In this document: piece by piece, positions 24,215-32,437 of the stretch
How the letters are laid out: every line of letters starts with the position of its first letter
Position numbering within the stretch: the first letter of the stretch is position 1
DNA from: Planctomycetota bacterium
GTDB lineage: Bacteria; Planctomycetota; PUPC01; DSUN01
Length of the DNA: 64,000 nt
NCBI GenBank assembly: GCA_035384565.1
Contig: DAOOIT010000001.1
Location: forward strand, 124,001-188,000
Reading direction: 5' to 3'
Program-made: the position numbers and the translations under genes
The notes under the pieces: generated by a model
Database searches by the model: none
The model's input: only the letters and a program-made list of their open reading frames with translations
Told to the model about the DNA's origin: nothing

Positions 24215-26605
24215 TCACCCGGCCGGCGACAGCCTCTCCGGCATGTCGGGATGGGGTTTGGGCTGGGCGATGTAGGGCGCGAGACCGAGGATGTCGTGCA
24301 AGATCAGAAGTGCCGCCTGCTTGTCGGGGATGCGGCCACGAACCGACGAATCAAGGTCGCTCAGGGCGAAGGCCGGCACGGCGGCCCCGACGCAACTCGG
24401 GCAGCCGTCGCGGCACGCGCACTGGCTGACGACGGTGTGGACGCTCTTGAGCAGGCCCTCGATGGCCTCTGCGCACCGCTCGGCGTAGCCCATGCCGCCG
24501 GGGTAGCGGTCGTAGAGGAAGATGGCGTCCTTCCCAAGATTCGTCGCATCCACTGTAGTGCCAATGTCTTGCACGTCGCACATCACGAACATGGGGGCCA
24601 CCTCGACCATCGCGTTAGCGATGCCTATGAGGCCCTCGGCGAACACGCGGCCCTGCTCGGCCACCCGCTGGCGAGCCTCGTCCGACGGCACGAGCCACAT
24701 CGCCACGGTCTCGAGCTCCTGTGGCGGCAGCTCCAGCTTCTCGAACCCCAGACTGTCGCGGCTGCTGAACTTGACCTTCTTGAACATCGGGATGTGGGTG
24801 GTCACCGTCACATCACCGAGGCCGACCGTGGAGGCGCCCCAGGGCTGCTCGCGGTCCCTCGCGTCAATCCTGATCTGCGACGATTGGATAGACTGGGTGT
24901 AGTAGTCGAGGTCGCGGCGCTCGACGAAGGCGATCTTCTTCTCAAGGTCGAGCTTGTTGACGATGTAAGTGTCTCCGCTGTGGATATATACGGCGTGGTC
25001 ATGAAGTTGAGCAAGAGCCGAAATCTCGTCCATTGTCCCGATGACCTGGTCGCCCTTCGTGGTGTCCTGGATGGTGTAGACAGGGCCGCAGAGGGTGCGC
25101 AGATTGGTCTCGGCGGCGGGGTAGTCGCCGCTCGCCCAGTACCACTTGCCCTCGATGTGTCGGGCCACGCCGCCATCGGCCAGGAGTTCGAGGATCGGCT
25201 CGGCGTAGGGGCCGAAGGACTCCACATCGGCATCAGGGAGGGGGAGTTCGTGAAGGGCGCACTTGATGTGGCCGACCGCGATGTGGGGGTTGTCTGGGTC
25301 AATGACCGCACGCTCGGGCGAGCGCCCGAAGATGAAGGCGGGGTTGTACATAAGGTACTGGTCAATGGGCGAGTTCTGAGCGACGAGGATGACGAGGGCA
25401 TGGTCGGCGCCGCGGCCGGCGCGGCCTGCGCGCTGCCAGAGGCTGGCGATTGTGCCCGGGTAGCCGACCAGGATGCAGGCGTCGAGCGAGCCGATGTCAA
25501 TGCCGAGCTCAAGGGCATTGGTCGAGGTGATGCCGAGGATTTCGCCCGAGGCGAGGCGGCGCTCGATGTCGCGCCGCTCCTCGGGCAGGTAGCCGCCGCG
25601 GTAGCTCTGCACACGCGTGGCGAGGCGAGGGTGGTGCGGCTCCAGCAGTGTGCGTGCGTGCTTGAGTATAAGCTCAGTGCTGAGGCGGGTTTGCGAGAAG
25701 ACGATGGTCTGCGTCTCGCGGCGGACCAGGTCGGCGAGCAGCTCGACGGCGGTCCAGAGCGCGCTGCGGCGCTCGCCGCCGACGGCAGGCTGCTCGTTGG
25801 CCGGCCGGTCGCGGCTGAGCAGCGGGGGGTTCCAGAGGAGGAACTTCTTGGGTCCGCGAGGCGAACCATCGTTGGTCACCAGCTCGGCCGGCCCGCCGAT
25901 GATCCGCTCGGCATGCTCCCTGGGGTTGGCGATGGTGGCCGAGGAGCAGATGAAGAGGGGAGTGCTGCCGAAGTGCTTGCAAATGCGACGCATGCGGCGA
26001 ATGACATTGGCCACGTGCGAGCCGAAGACGCCTCGGTAGGCGTGCACCTCGTCCAGCACCACATAGCGGAGATTGGTGAAGAACCGCGCCCAGCGGGCGT
26101 GGTTGGGCAGGATCCCCTGGTGGAGCATGTCTGGATTGGTAAGGATCACGGAGCCTCGGTCGCGAAGCTTGCGCCGCTGAGGCGCGGGCGTGTCGCCGTC
26201 GTAGGGACCGGCGACAAGCCTCAGACCCTCCACCCCGGCCGCCAGGTCCGAGAGGCCGCGGAACTGGTCCTGGGCCAGGGCCTTGGTCGGGTAGATGGCC
26301 AGCGCCGTGGCCGAGGGGTCAAGCTGTAACGCTTCCAGTATCGGAATGTTATAGCAGAGGGTCTTGCCGCTCGCGGTGCCGGTGACAACGACCACGCTGC
26401 GCCCCGCGCGTACGTGGCCGATGGCCTCGGCCTGATGGGTGTAGAGGCGATGAATGCCCCGGGCGGCGAGCGAGGCAGCGACGCGGGGCTCCAAGGGGAG
26501 GTCGGCAAAGGAGGCCGGACGCTCGGGCAGGTCCCCCACGTGGTAGATCTGCTGCCGGGTCGCTCGGTCGCGCTGAAGGCGGGCAAGAAAGGCATCCAGT
26601 TCCAT
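24215..26605 (-). CDS. MrfA/YprA-type DEAD-like helicase with C-terminal DUF1998 zinc domain (copy 1)
   Basis: 796 residues. Superfamily 2 motifs: Walker A TGTASGKT (75-82), DEVH (185-188), SATI (222-225), and the motif VI region 'QRAGRAGRG'. The C-terminal third ends in a Cys cluster (CACRDGCPSC) typical of DUF1998, which holds a zinc in MrfA. In Bacillus subtilis MrfA (YprA) is a 3'-5' helicase that repairs mitomycin C lesions together with the exonuclease MrfB (YprB), outside the UvrABC pathway. Here it is the last of three co-directional genes, 11 bases after the paralogous copy 2, with an MrfB-type gene upstream. ATG start at 26605. Confidence 0.87.
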   Translation of the reverse strand: MELDAFLARLQRDRATRQQIYHVGDLPERPASFADLPLEPRVAASLAARGIHRLYTHQAEAIGHVRAGRSVVVVTGTASGKTLCYNIPILEALQLDPSATALAIYPTKALAQDQFRGLSDLAAGVEGLRLVAGPYDGDTPAPQRRKLRDRGSVILTNPDMLHQGILPNHARWARFFTNLRYVVLDEVHAYRGVFGSHVANVIRRMRRICKHFGSTPLFICSSATIANPREHAERIIGGPAELVTNDGSPRGPKKFLLWNPPLLSRDRPANEQPAVGGERRSALWTAVELLADLVRRETQTIVFSQTRLSTELILKHARTLLEPHHPRLATRVQSYRGGYLPEERRDIERRLASGEILGITSTNALELGIDIGSLDACILVGYPGTIASLWQRAGRAGRGADHALVILVAQNSPIDQYLMYNPAFIFGRSPERAVIDPDNPHIAVGHIKCALHELPLPDADVESFGPYAEPILELLADGGVARHIEGKWYWASGDYPAAETNLRTLCGPVYTIQDTTKGDQVIGTMDEISALAQLHDHAVYIHSGDTYIVNKLDLEKKIAFVERRDLDYYTQSIQSSQIRIDARDREQPWGASTVGLGDVTVTTHIPMFKKVKFSSRDSLGFEKLELPPQELETVAMWLVPSDEARQRVAEQGRVFAEGLIGIANAMVEVAPMFVMCDVQDIGTTVDATNLGKDAIFLYDRYPGGMGYAERCAEAIEGLLKSVHTVVSQCACRDGCPSCVGAAVPAFALSDLDSSVRGRIPDKQAALLILHDILGLAPYIAQPKPHPDMPERLSPAG

Positions 26606-26616
26606 GGCGCGCTATC

Positions 26617-29448
26617 CTACTGATCCCCGGGCTTCTTGTCGAGGCCGGGTTTCTTTCGTCTGCGGGCGAGCGCGGCGAGCGGGTCGCCGGCCTTAATGGG
26701 AACGGGGCCCGGGCCGATGGGCGATGTCGGACTTGTCTGATCCGTCAGACTGGTCCGACTGGCCTGACCCGTCGGGCCGGCCCGACGGCCGGAACGAAAG
26801 GCGGGCGGAATCTGCGGCTCCGGGGTGGAGGGGGTTGGCTTGCGCTGGCCGCGGGCGATGGCCTTCTCGTGGCGGAGCATGCGAAAGACGCGCCGCGCCA
26901 CGTCGGCGTTGGACAGCGCGCCGCGCTCCTCGGGCTGCGGGAAGCCTGTCTGAATGTTGTGCTCGATGGGGTGGACGGGATGGGGGAGCAGCGGCTCGCG
27001 CGCGTGCTCGAGGCGACGTTGAAGAGCAAGGCGAAGGTGTTCGGTGTCTGGTGTTCGGTGTTCGGGTACGAAGGAAGAGTCTGGTTCGCAGAGCAGGGTG
27101 AAGTCCCCCAGGAGGTTTTCGAGCATGAAGAGTGCGGCGCGCTTGGAGGGGATCGAGCCTTCGCCGCGCTCGACGTTCCAGGTGGCGTCCTGGCGGAGTG
27201 GCTTGCCGACACAGCAGGGGCAGCCGTCGTCGCAGTCGCAGCGGCGGATGTGGTCGAGCACGGCGGGCATGAGGCGGCCGGCCAGCTCGTAGGCGCGCTC
27301 GGTGAAGCCCAGACCCAGGGGATAGCGCTCGTAGACGAACATGGTGTTCCACGGGGCATTCACGGCGCCCACGGTGTGCGAGAAATCGAGCGTTTCGCAG
27401 CGGACGAAGAGGGGGAGGACCTGGCGCGTGGCGTATCCGATGCCGCGGCAGCCGGCGTGGGGGTCAATGTCCTGCGCGAGGGCGCGGCGGCACAGTTCCT
27501 CGGGCGGCACGAGCCAGAAGGCGTGGGTCTCGAACACGAAAGTCGGCAGGTCGAGGGGGTGGCGCGAGAGGGCGTCGAGGGTGTAGAAGTGGATGCGTTC
27601 GTAGCCCCAGGTGTGGAAGTGGGTGGTCACCTCGCCGAAGCACAGGGTGCCCGTGCCGAAGGGCCGCTCGCGCAGGCGGGCGTCAATGTGGTGCACGTCG
27701 GTGCCGCCCAGGGGCTGCGTGTAGTAATCAACGTCCACCTTTCGGACGCGGGCGAAGGAGCGGTCGAGGTCGAGGGCCTCGACGAACCAGGTGTCGCCCT
27801 GGTGCAGGTAGATGGCCTCGGGATGCACGTAGACGGGGGCGTCCAGCTTCGGCATCTCGCCGATGATCTTCTCGGTGGCCGCGTCCACCACCACCACGTT
27901 GCGGTCGTCCATCGCGCGGAGCGAGACCTCGTGCTGGGGCGTCTCGGGCGCGCTGTGGTGCCACACGCGGTGCGGCTGGTCGTGGAGGACCTTCTTCTGG
28001 CCCTCGAGGACTTCGAGGGCGATGGGCGCAGCGGGGCCGAAGCGACCGACCTCGTCATCGGGCAGCGGCAGCTCGTGGGTGGCGCAGCGGAGGTGGCTAA
28101 CGACGATGTGCGGGTTGCCGGGCTCCAGCACGCCCTCCTCGATGGGCCGGCCGAAGAGGTAGTCGGGGTGCCGCATCACGTATTGGTTGATGGCGGTGTC
28201 GAGTCCCACGAGGATCACGAGGGCCGGCTTGTCGCGGCGGCCGGCGCGCCCCGCCTGCTGGAAGAAGCTGGCGAGGGTGCCGGGGTAGCCGACGATGAGG
28301 CTGGCTTCGAGGGAGCCGACGTCAATGCCGAGTTCCAGGGCGCGTGTGGAGCTTACGCCGAGGAGCTCGCCGCTGAAGAGCTTGTGCTCGATCTCGCGGC
28401 GCTCGGCGGCCAGGTAGCCGGCGCGATAAGGCGTCACCTTGTCGGCCAGCGGCGACGCCAGGCGTTCGAGCGATTCGCGCACGTACCGGTAGATGAGTTC
28501 GGCGGTGACCTTGGCCTTCGAGAAGGCGATGGTGGGCGTGCCGGCGAGGACGAGCGCGGTCATCAGCTCCTGGGCTTCCACGTTGGCCGAGCGCCGCGAG
28601 CGCCACGGCGTCGAGCGGATGACGGGCGGGTTCCAGAGCACGTAGGTGCGGGGGCCGGCGGGCGAGCCGTCCTGAGCGACGAGTTCGGCCGGGCGCCCAA
28701 GCAGCCGCCCCGCCACCTCCAGGGGATTGGCCAGCGTGGCCGAGCAGGCGAGGAATTGCGGGCGTGAGCCGTAATGGGCGCACACGCGGCCGAGCCGCCG
28801 AAAGAGATTCGCCACGTGGGCGCCGAAGAGGCCCGTGTAGGTGTGGAGCTCGTCCACCACGACATGCGTGAGGTGCGAGAAGAGGCCCGCCCAGCGCGGG
28901 TGCTGCGGCAGAATGCCCGCGTGGAGCATGTCGGGGTTTGTGAGGATCACGGACGCCTTGTCGCGGAGCTGGCGGCGCTGGGCGGCGGGCGTGTCGCCGT
29001 CAATCACCCCGACCGTAACCTCCCGCGGGCTGAGAGCCCGCGGGAGGTTGGCGGGCGGGAGGTTAGCGTGGCGCAGCGCCCGCTCGAACACGCGGAGTTG
29101 GTCTTGCGAGAGGGCCTTGGTGGGATAGAGGGCCAGGATGCGGGCATCGGGGTTCCGCTCCAGTTGCTCGACGATGGGCAGCAGATAGCACAGCGTCTTG
29201 CCGCTGGCCGTCGAGGTCGTCACCAGGAAATCGCGCCCCGCCCGTGCAAGGTCGAGCGCCTGGGCCTGATGCGAATAGAGCCGCTCGATGCCCATTCCCG
29301 CGAGCATACGCTTGCAGGCCGGCGATAGCGGCTCGCTCGGCTCCGCGCAGCGCGCCGCGCGCGCCGCCACGCGGTGCACGTGCACGATCTGGCCGCGATA
29401 GCCGGCCGAAGCGCGTAACTGGTCGAGGAATGCGTCGAAGTCCATCAC
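26617..29448 (-). CDS. MrfA/YprA-type helicase, copy 2, with repeat-derived insertions and extended tail
   Basis: 943 residues (GTG at 29448; the ATG at 29445 is equally likely). Same layout as copy 1: TSTASGKT (78-85), DELH, SATL, 'QQAGRAGRR' and the C-terminal zinc cluster CDCDDGCPCC. It is about 150 residues longer. One addition at residues 134-144 is encoded by a perfect palindrome (29017-29049). After the zinc cluster a tail of about 190 residues contains segments encoded by tandem short repeats (27036-27066 and 26724-26788; Ser/Thr/Pro-rich) and ends in a basic Lys/Arg cluster. The two copies clearly arose by duplication but have diverged, which suggests different roles or a heteromer. 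Confidence 0.87.
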   Translation of the reverse strand: MMDFDAFLDQLRASAGYRGQIVHVHRVAARAARCAEPSEPLSPACKRMLAGMGIERLYSHQAQALDLARAGRDFLVTTSTASGKTLCYLLPIVEQLERNPDARILALYPTKALSQDQLRVFERALRHANLPPANLPRALSPREVTVGVIDGDTPAAQRRQLRDKASVILTNPDMLHAGILPQHPRWAGLFSHLTHVVVDELHTYTGLFGAHVANLFRRLGRVCAHYGSRPQFLACSATLANPLEVAGRLLGRPAELVAQDGSPAGPRTYVLWNPPVIRSTPWRSRRSANVEAQELMTALVLAGTPTIAFSKAKVTAELIYRYVRESLERLASPLADKVTPYRAGYLAAERREIEHKLFSGELLGVSSTRALELGIDVGSLEASLIVGYPGTLASFFQQAGRAGRRDKPALVILVGLDTAINQYVMRHPDYLFGRPIEEGVLEPGNPHIVVSHLRCATHELPLPDDEVGRFGPAAPIALEVLEGQKKVLHDQPHRVWHHSAPETPQHEVSLRAMDDRNVVVVDAATEKIIGEMPKLDAPVYVHPEAIYLHQGDTWFVEALDLDRSFARVRKVDVDYYTQPLGGTDVHHIDARLRERPFGTGTLCFGEVTTHFHTWGYERIHFYTLDALSRHPLDLPTFVFETHAFWLVPPEELCRRALAQDIDPHAGCRGIGYATRQVLPLFVRCETLDFSHTVGAVNAPWNTMFVYERYPLGLGFTERAYELAGRLMPAVLDHIRRCDCDDGCPCCVGKPLRQDATWNVERGEGSIPSKRAALFMLENLLGDFTLLCEPDSSFVPEHRTPDTEHLRLALQRRLEHAREPLLPHPVHPIEHNIQTGFPQPEERGALSNADVARRVFRMLRHEKAIARGQRKPTPSTPEPQIPPAFRSGRRAGPTGQASRTSLTDQTSPTSPIGPGPVPIKAGDPLAALARRRKKPGLDKKPGDQ
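26724..26788. repeat. Degenerate heptamer-like repeat encoding the Ser/Thr/Pro tail of helicase copy 2
   Basis: Iterations of GTCGGACTTGTCTGA, TCCGTCAGACTGG, TCCGACTGGCCTGA and CCCGTCGGGCC in frame with the gene. Low complexity within a coding region. Confidence 0.6.
27036..27066. repeat. GTGTTCGG short tandem repeat inside helicase copy 2
   Basis: Four iterations of GGTGTTCGG / GGTGTCTGG. On the coding strand they give Pro-Glu-His-Arg-Thr-Pro-Asp-Thr-Glu-His. Confidence 0.6.
29017..29049. repeat. Perfect palindrome (15-base arms, 3-base loop) inside helicase copy 2
   Basis: AACCTCCCGCGGGCT-GAG-AGCCCGCGGGAGGTT, 33 bases, so 11 codons in frame. Copy 1 of the helicase is shorter at this place. 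A sister copy with the same stem lies at 42660-42692. GGGAGGTT is repeated once more just after it (29057-29064). Confidence 0.85.
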
Positions 29449-29544
29449 GGTCAGCCTCGGTCTCGCGATTGCCGCGAGACCTGGAGTTCAGTCGGGGACG
29501 CCACCCACGGCGAAGCCGCTCGCCTTGCGTCTCCCCCTCACGCA

Positions 29545-30417
29545 TCACGTGTCGCGCATCGAGAGCATCTTCGCCATCAGCTCGGCCACGGTGAGGAGGT
29601 CCTGGCGGTTGTGCTGGATGATGAGGGCCAGCTCGCGCGCATCGCCCGTGCGCACGAAATCGTGATAGGCCCGGCCGATGTCGGCGCCGGCAATGTCGCC
29701 GACCCGGTGGCGGCGGCACAGGATGCGCTCGAGGGTCTGAAGGCGGCAATCGGGCAACGTGTCGGCATAGCGCCGCCGGGCGATGTGCAAGAGGTCGAAG
29801 TGAAACCGCGGCTCGGGAAGCTCGACCCCCGCGGCCGCCGCGCGGGCGCGCAGCGACGGCACGTCGAAGGTCTTGCCATTGAAGGTCACGAGCAACGGCG
29901 TGCGGCCGGCCTGCTCGGCGAAGGCATGGAGGATGCTCGCCTCTTCGGCGTACGTGCGGGCCAGGAGCTGTCGGCAGACCGGTTGCCCCCCGCTCCACAC
30001 GAGCGTGCCGATAAGGAAGGTGAGCGCCGTGCCCAGGCCGGTCGTCTCGATGTCCAGGAAGCAGGCGTCGTTGGGCGTAAGGGCGACGCCGGAGTCAGGC
30101 GACAATGCCGCAAGGGCGCGGGGCACCGCCGAGGCGAGGGCCTCGCCTGCCGGCGACTCGATGAGGTAGAAGCCCGGCCCTCTCGGGCTCGGGGCCTCGA
30201 TGCCCTGCACGAGGCGTTCGAGCGGGATGCAGATGCCGCCGGGATCGGCGGGCGCGGTGTGGGGCGCTGCGCGCGGCAAGTCGCGGCGGTACACGATAGC
30301 GCTGGCCGGCGCAGCGGTGAGCGGCGTGGGCGCGCTCTTCGCTAGCTTCTTGTGCAGGCTGCGCAGAGCATCGCCCCTGCGGGCGGGGGCGGAGTCGTCG
30401 GGTCTGTCGGCGTTCAC
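29545..30417 (-). CDS. MrfB/YprB-type 3'-5' exonuclease (RNase H fold)
   Basis: About 290 residues. DEDD-type exonuclease signatures: 'FLDIETTGLG' (Asp and Glu metal ligands), 'PLLVTFNGKTFDVPSL' (second Asp block), a central 'FDLLHIARRRYAD' and a late 'HNRQDLLTVAELM' that supplies the last Asp. This order and the 'HKKLAKS' N-terminus match YprB/MrfB, the nuclease partner of the MrfA helicase in mitomycin C repair. The gene lies just upstream of the two MrfA genes in the same direction (96-base gap). The start is uncertain: GTG at 30417 is an in-frame guess without a clear ribosome site, and the frame stays open to 30543 through repeat-like DNA. Confidence 0.8.
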   Translation of the reverse strand: MNADRPDDSAPARRGDALRSLHKKLAKSAPTPLTAAPASAIVYRRDLPRAAPHTAPADPGGICIPLERLVQGIEAPSPRGPGFYLIESPAGEALASAVPRALAALSPDSGVALTPNDACFLDIETTGLGTALTFLIGTLVWSGGQPVCRQLLARTYAEEASILHAFAEQAGRTPLLVTFNGKTFDVPSLRARAAAAGVELPEPRFHFDLLHIARRRYADTLPDCRLQTLERILCRRHRVGDIAGADIGRAYHDFVRTGDARELALIIQHNRQDLLTVAELMAKMLSMRDT

Positions 30418-30555
30418 AGCGCAGGGTCCAGAGCGGGAGAGAATCCAATGGCCACAGGCGAGATGCCCGTGCCACCCGCGATGCGGGCGCACATCGCTTC
30501 TGGGTTCTACTGTACCGAGTCGCGGGCCGCGTTGCAAGCGCATTGTCGGAGGCCC

Positions 30556-30592
30556 CTGGGGAGGAACTTCTTGGAAGACAGTTCCTCCCCAG
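30556..30592. repeat. Hairpin with 13-base perfect arms
   Basis: CTGGGGAGGAACT (30556-30568) pairs with AGTTCCTCCCCAG (30580-30592). Its sequence is related to the larger palindrome at 30631-30674. Confidence 0.8.
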
Positions 30593-30630
30593 ACCCCTCC
30601 TCAAATGTGAGAGTTCTTTGGAGGATGGGG

Positions 30631-30674
30631 CCTGGGGAAGGCACCTTTCTTGCAAGAAAGGTGCCTTCCCCAGG
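30631..30674. repeat. Perfect 44-base palindrome
   Basis: 30631-30652 begins CCTGGGGAAGGCACC, and 30653-30674 is its exact reverse complement without any loop base. It lies between the 5' end of the exonuclease gene and the stop of the aldo/keto reductase gene (30679), where it could end that leftward transcript, although no T-run follows. Confidence 0.9.
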
Positions 30675-30678
30675 TGCC

Positions 30679-31677
30679 CTATGTGTCGGGCTTGCCGAGG
30701 TCATCGAAGACCTTGCGGATGGCCTGAAGCTCGGCGGCGGAGAGGCGGATGCTGGCGGCCTGGGCGTTCTCGCGGGCTTGTTCGGGCGTGCGCGCGCCCA
30801 CGATGGCGGCGGTGACGCCGGGCTGGGCGATGGTCCACGCGATGGCCACCTGGCCGAGCGTAGCGTTGTGGGCGGCGGCGATGGGCTTCACCCGCTCGAG
30901 CGCATCGAGCACGCGCTGGCGGTTAGCCGGCTGGAACCAGGGCCGGCCCGCGCGGTAGTCGCCCTCGGCGAAGGTGCGGTCCATCGTCACCTTGCCCGTC
31001 AGCAGGCCCTGCTCGAGCGGGCTGTAGACGATGACGCCGATGTTGTGCTGGCGGCAGAAGGGCAGGACGTCGGCCTCGATGTCGCGTGCGAGGAGGCTGT
31101 ACTTCGGCTGATCGCTCGCGAGAGGGCCGTGGCGGAGGCACTCGGCCATCATCTCGGGCGTGAAGTTGCTCACGCCGATGGCGCGAACCTTGCCCTGCTG
31201 CTTCAACGTCACCAGGGCGTCCATCGTCTCGGCGAGGGGCGCCGAGCTGTCGGGCCAATGGCACTGGTAGAGGTCGATCACGTCGGTGCCCAGGCGCCGG
31301 AGGCTCTGCTCGACCTCGGCGAGGATGGCCGCCTTGCGCAGGTTGCGCACCACGGTGCGCTCGGTGCCGTCGAGGCCCTTGTAGGTCCAGGGGTTCGAGC
31401 CCTGGCCGGGCGTGTCCCAGCGCAGGCCGCACTTGGTGGCGAGGAGCACCTCGTGGCGGCGGCCTTGGATGGCCTTGCCCACGATCTCCTCGCTGTGGCC
31501 CATGCCGTAGATGGGCGCGGTGTCAATGCAGGAGATGCCGGCGTCGAGGGCCGCACGGATGGCGCGGATCGACGCGGCGTCGTCCTGCCCGCCCCAGTAC
31601 CAGCCGCCCACGGCCCAGGCGCCGAAGATGATGGGGGGAACCCTGAGGCCGCTCGTGCCGAGTTGGCGATGCTCCAA
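30679..31677 (-). CDS. Aldo/keto reductase
   Basis: 332 residues forming the NAD(P)H-dependent (alpha/beta)8 barrel. The tetrad is readable: Asp52 and Tyr57 in IDTAPIYG, Lys82 in 'LLATKCG' and His140 in 'YQCHWPD'. The C-terminal coenzyme block reads 'AIVGARTPEQARENAQA', as in the YajO/general stress group. It reduces aldehydes or ketones of unknown identity; the arrangement fits the family that acts on methylglyoxal or sugars. It follows the nitroreductase gene by 12 bases, so both are likely transcribed from the promoter at 32356-32328. Confidence 0.9.
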   Translation of the reverse strand: MEHRQLGTSGLRVPPIIFGAWAVGGWYWGGQDDAASIRAIRAALDAGISCIDTAPIYGMGHSEEIVGKAIQGRRHEVLLATKCGLRWDTPGQGSNPWTYKGLDGTERTVVRNLRKAAILAEVEQSLRRLGTDVIDLYQCHWPDSSAPLAETMDALVTLKQQGKVRAIGVSNFTPEMMAECLRHGPLASDQPKYSLLARDIEADVLPFCRQHNIGVIVYSPLEQGLLTGKVTMDRTFAEGDYRAGRPWFQPANRQRVLDALERVKPIAAAHNATLGQVAIAWTIAQPGVTAAIVGARTPEQARENAQAASIRLSAAELQAIRKVFDDLGKPDT

Positions 31678-31689
31678 GGGGTGCTCCTC

Positions 31690-32205
31690 TCACCACGTGT
31701 CATAGTGGATCTTCGCCGGGTTGTAGTAGTCGGCGGGCGTCTTGTGCTCGGCGGGCACGCCGACGGCGATGACGGCGAACGGCGCGGCGGTGTCGGGCAG
31801 GGCGAAGAGCTTGCGGAAGCCCGCCTCGCGCTCGGGGCGCGGATGCACCCCGCACCAGCAGGTGCCGAGGCCCATGTTCGCCGCCGCGAGCAGCAGGTTC
31901 TCGGTCGCCGCCGCGCAGTCCTGTGGCCAGTAGCACTTGTAGTTCTCGTTCGACAGGTCGCCGCACACCACGATGGCGAGCGAGGCGGTCTTGAGCATGG
32001 CCGTGTAGGGGTGGAGCTTCATGATGGCGTCGAGCTTCGCGCGGTCGCGCACCACGATGAAGGCCCAGCCCTGCTGGTTGCCGGCCGAGGGCGCGGACAT
32101 GGCAGCGCGGAGCAGGGTCTCGACCTGCTCGTCGCTCACCGGCGCGCCCTTCACATACTGGCGGATGCTCCGCCGCCTCTGGATGAACATCAGCACCTCG
32201 TCCAT
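31690..32205 (-). CDS. Nitroreductase-family FMN oxidoreductase
   Basis: 171 residues, a short one-domain member. FMN-binding features: 'RRRSIRQYVKG' (phosphate-binding Arg cluster, about 10-20), 'AAMSAPSAGNQQGWAFIVV' and the late 'VIAVGVPAEHKTPADYYNPAKIHYDTW'. Such enzymes reduce nitro compounds, quinones or flavins with NAD(P)H. The ATG is preceded by AAGGAGGA. First gene of a two-gene unit with the aldo/keto reductase. The 5' leader of about 115 bases contains a CCCCG/CGGGG hairpin but no recognised riboswitch. Confidence 0.88.
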   Translation of the reverse strand: MDEVLMFIQRRRSIRQYVKGAPVSDEQVETLLRAAMSAPSAGNQQGWAFIVVRDRAKLDAIMKLHPYTAMLKTASLAIVVCGDLSNENYKCYWPQDCAAATENLLLAAANMGLGTCWCGVHPRPEREAGFRKLFALPDTAAPFAVIAVGVPAEHKTPADYYNPAKIHYDTW

Positions 32206-32327
32206 GGCCGTCCTCCTTCCCTCCCGGGAGCTCCGATGTCTTCGGCGGGGTGCCGCCCGGGAATGCAGAGCGCCGCCGCTCTACCCCCGACGGGGTCGGA
32301 CCCTTCGGAAAAGGGCGGGGTTCAAAC

Positions 32328-32356
32328 AATATAGGGGGCCGGCAGAGCGGAGTCAA
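32328..32356 (-). promoter_or_regulatory. Leftward promoter of nitroreductase-AKR unit
   Basis: On the minus strand: TTGACT (32356-32351), a 17-base spacer and TATATT (32333-32328). It stands back to back with the rightward promoter at 32362. Confidence 0.7.
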
Positions 32357-32361
32357 ACGAC

Positions 32362-32390
32362 TTGACGGGGCGCGCGTCGAGCGCTAGGAT
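32362..32390 (+). promoter_or_regulatory. Rightward promoter of isomerase-ArsA unit
   Basis: TTGACG (32362-32367), a 17-base spacer and TAGGAT (32385-32390). The -35 box is 5 bases from the divergent -35 box, giving GTCAA-N5-TTGAC, so one bound protein could control both directions. Confidence 0.7.
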
Positions 32391-32437
32391 GCACGAGAGC
32401 GGTTTCGTGCCCCTCGTCGCGGCAAAGGAGACGCAGC

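Noticed and set aside
21055..24429. Open frame of 1124 codons on the plus strand
   Set aside because: Antisense to the exported protein at 21058-24093, which has a promoter, ribosome site and signal peptide. No domain in the antisense product.
30631..30674. Rho-independent terminator
   Set aside because: The stem is perfect but no run of T follows on either strand, so only a possible terminator-like role is noted.
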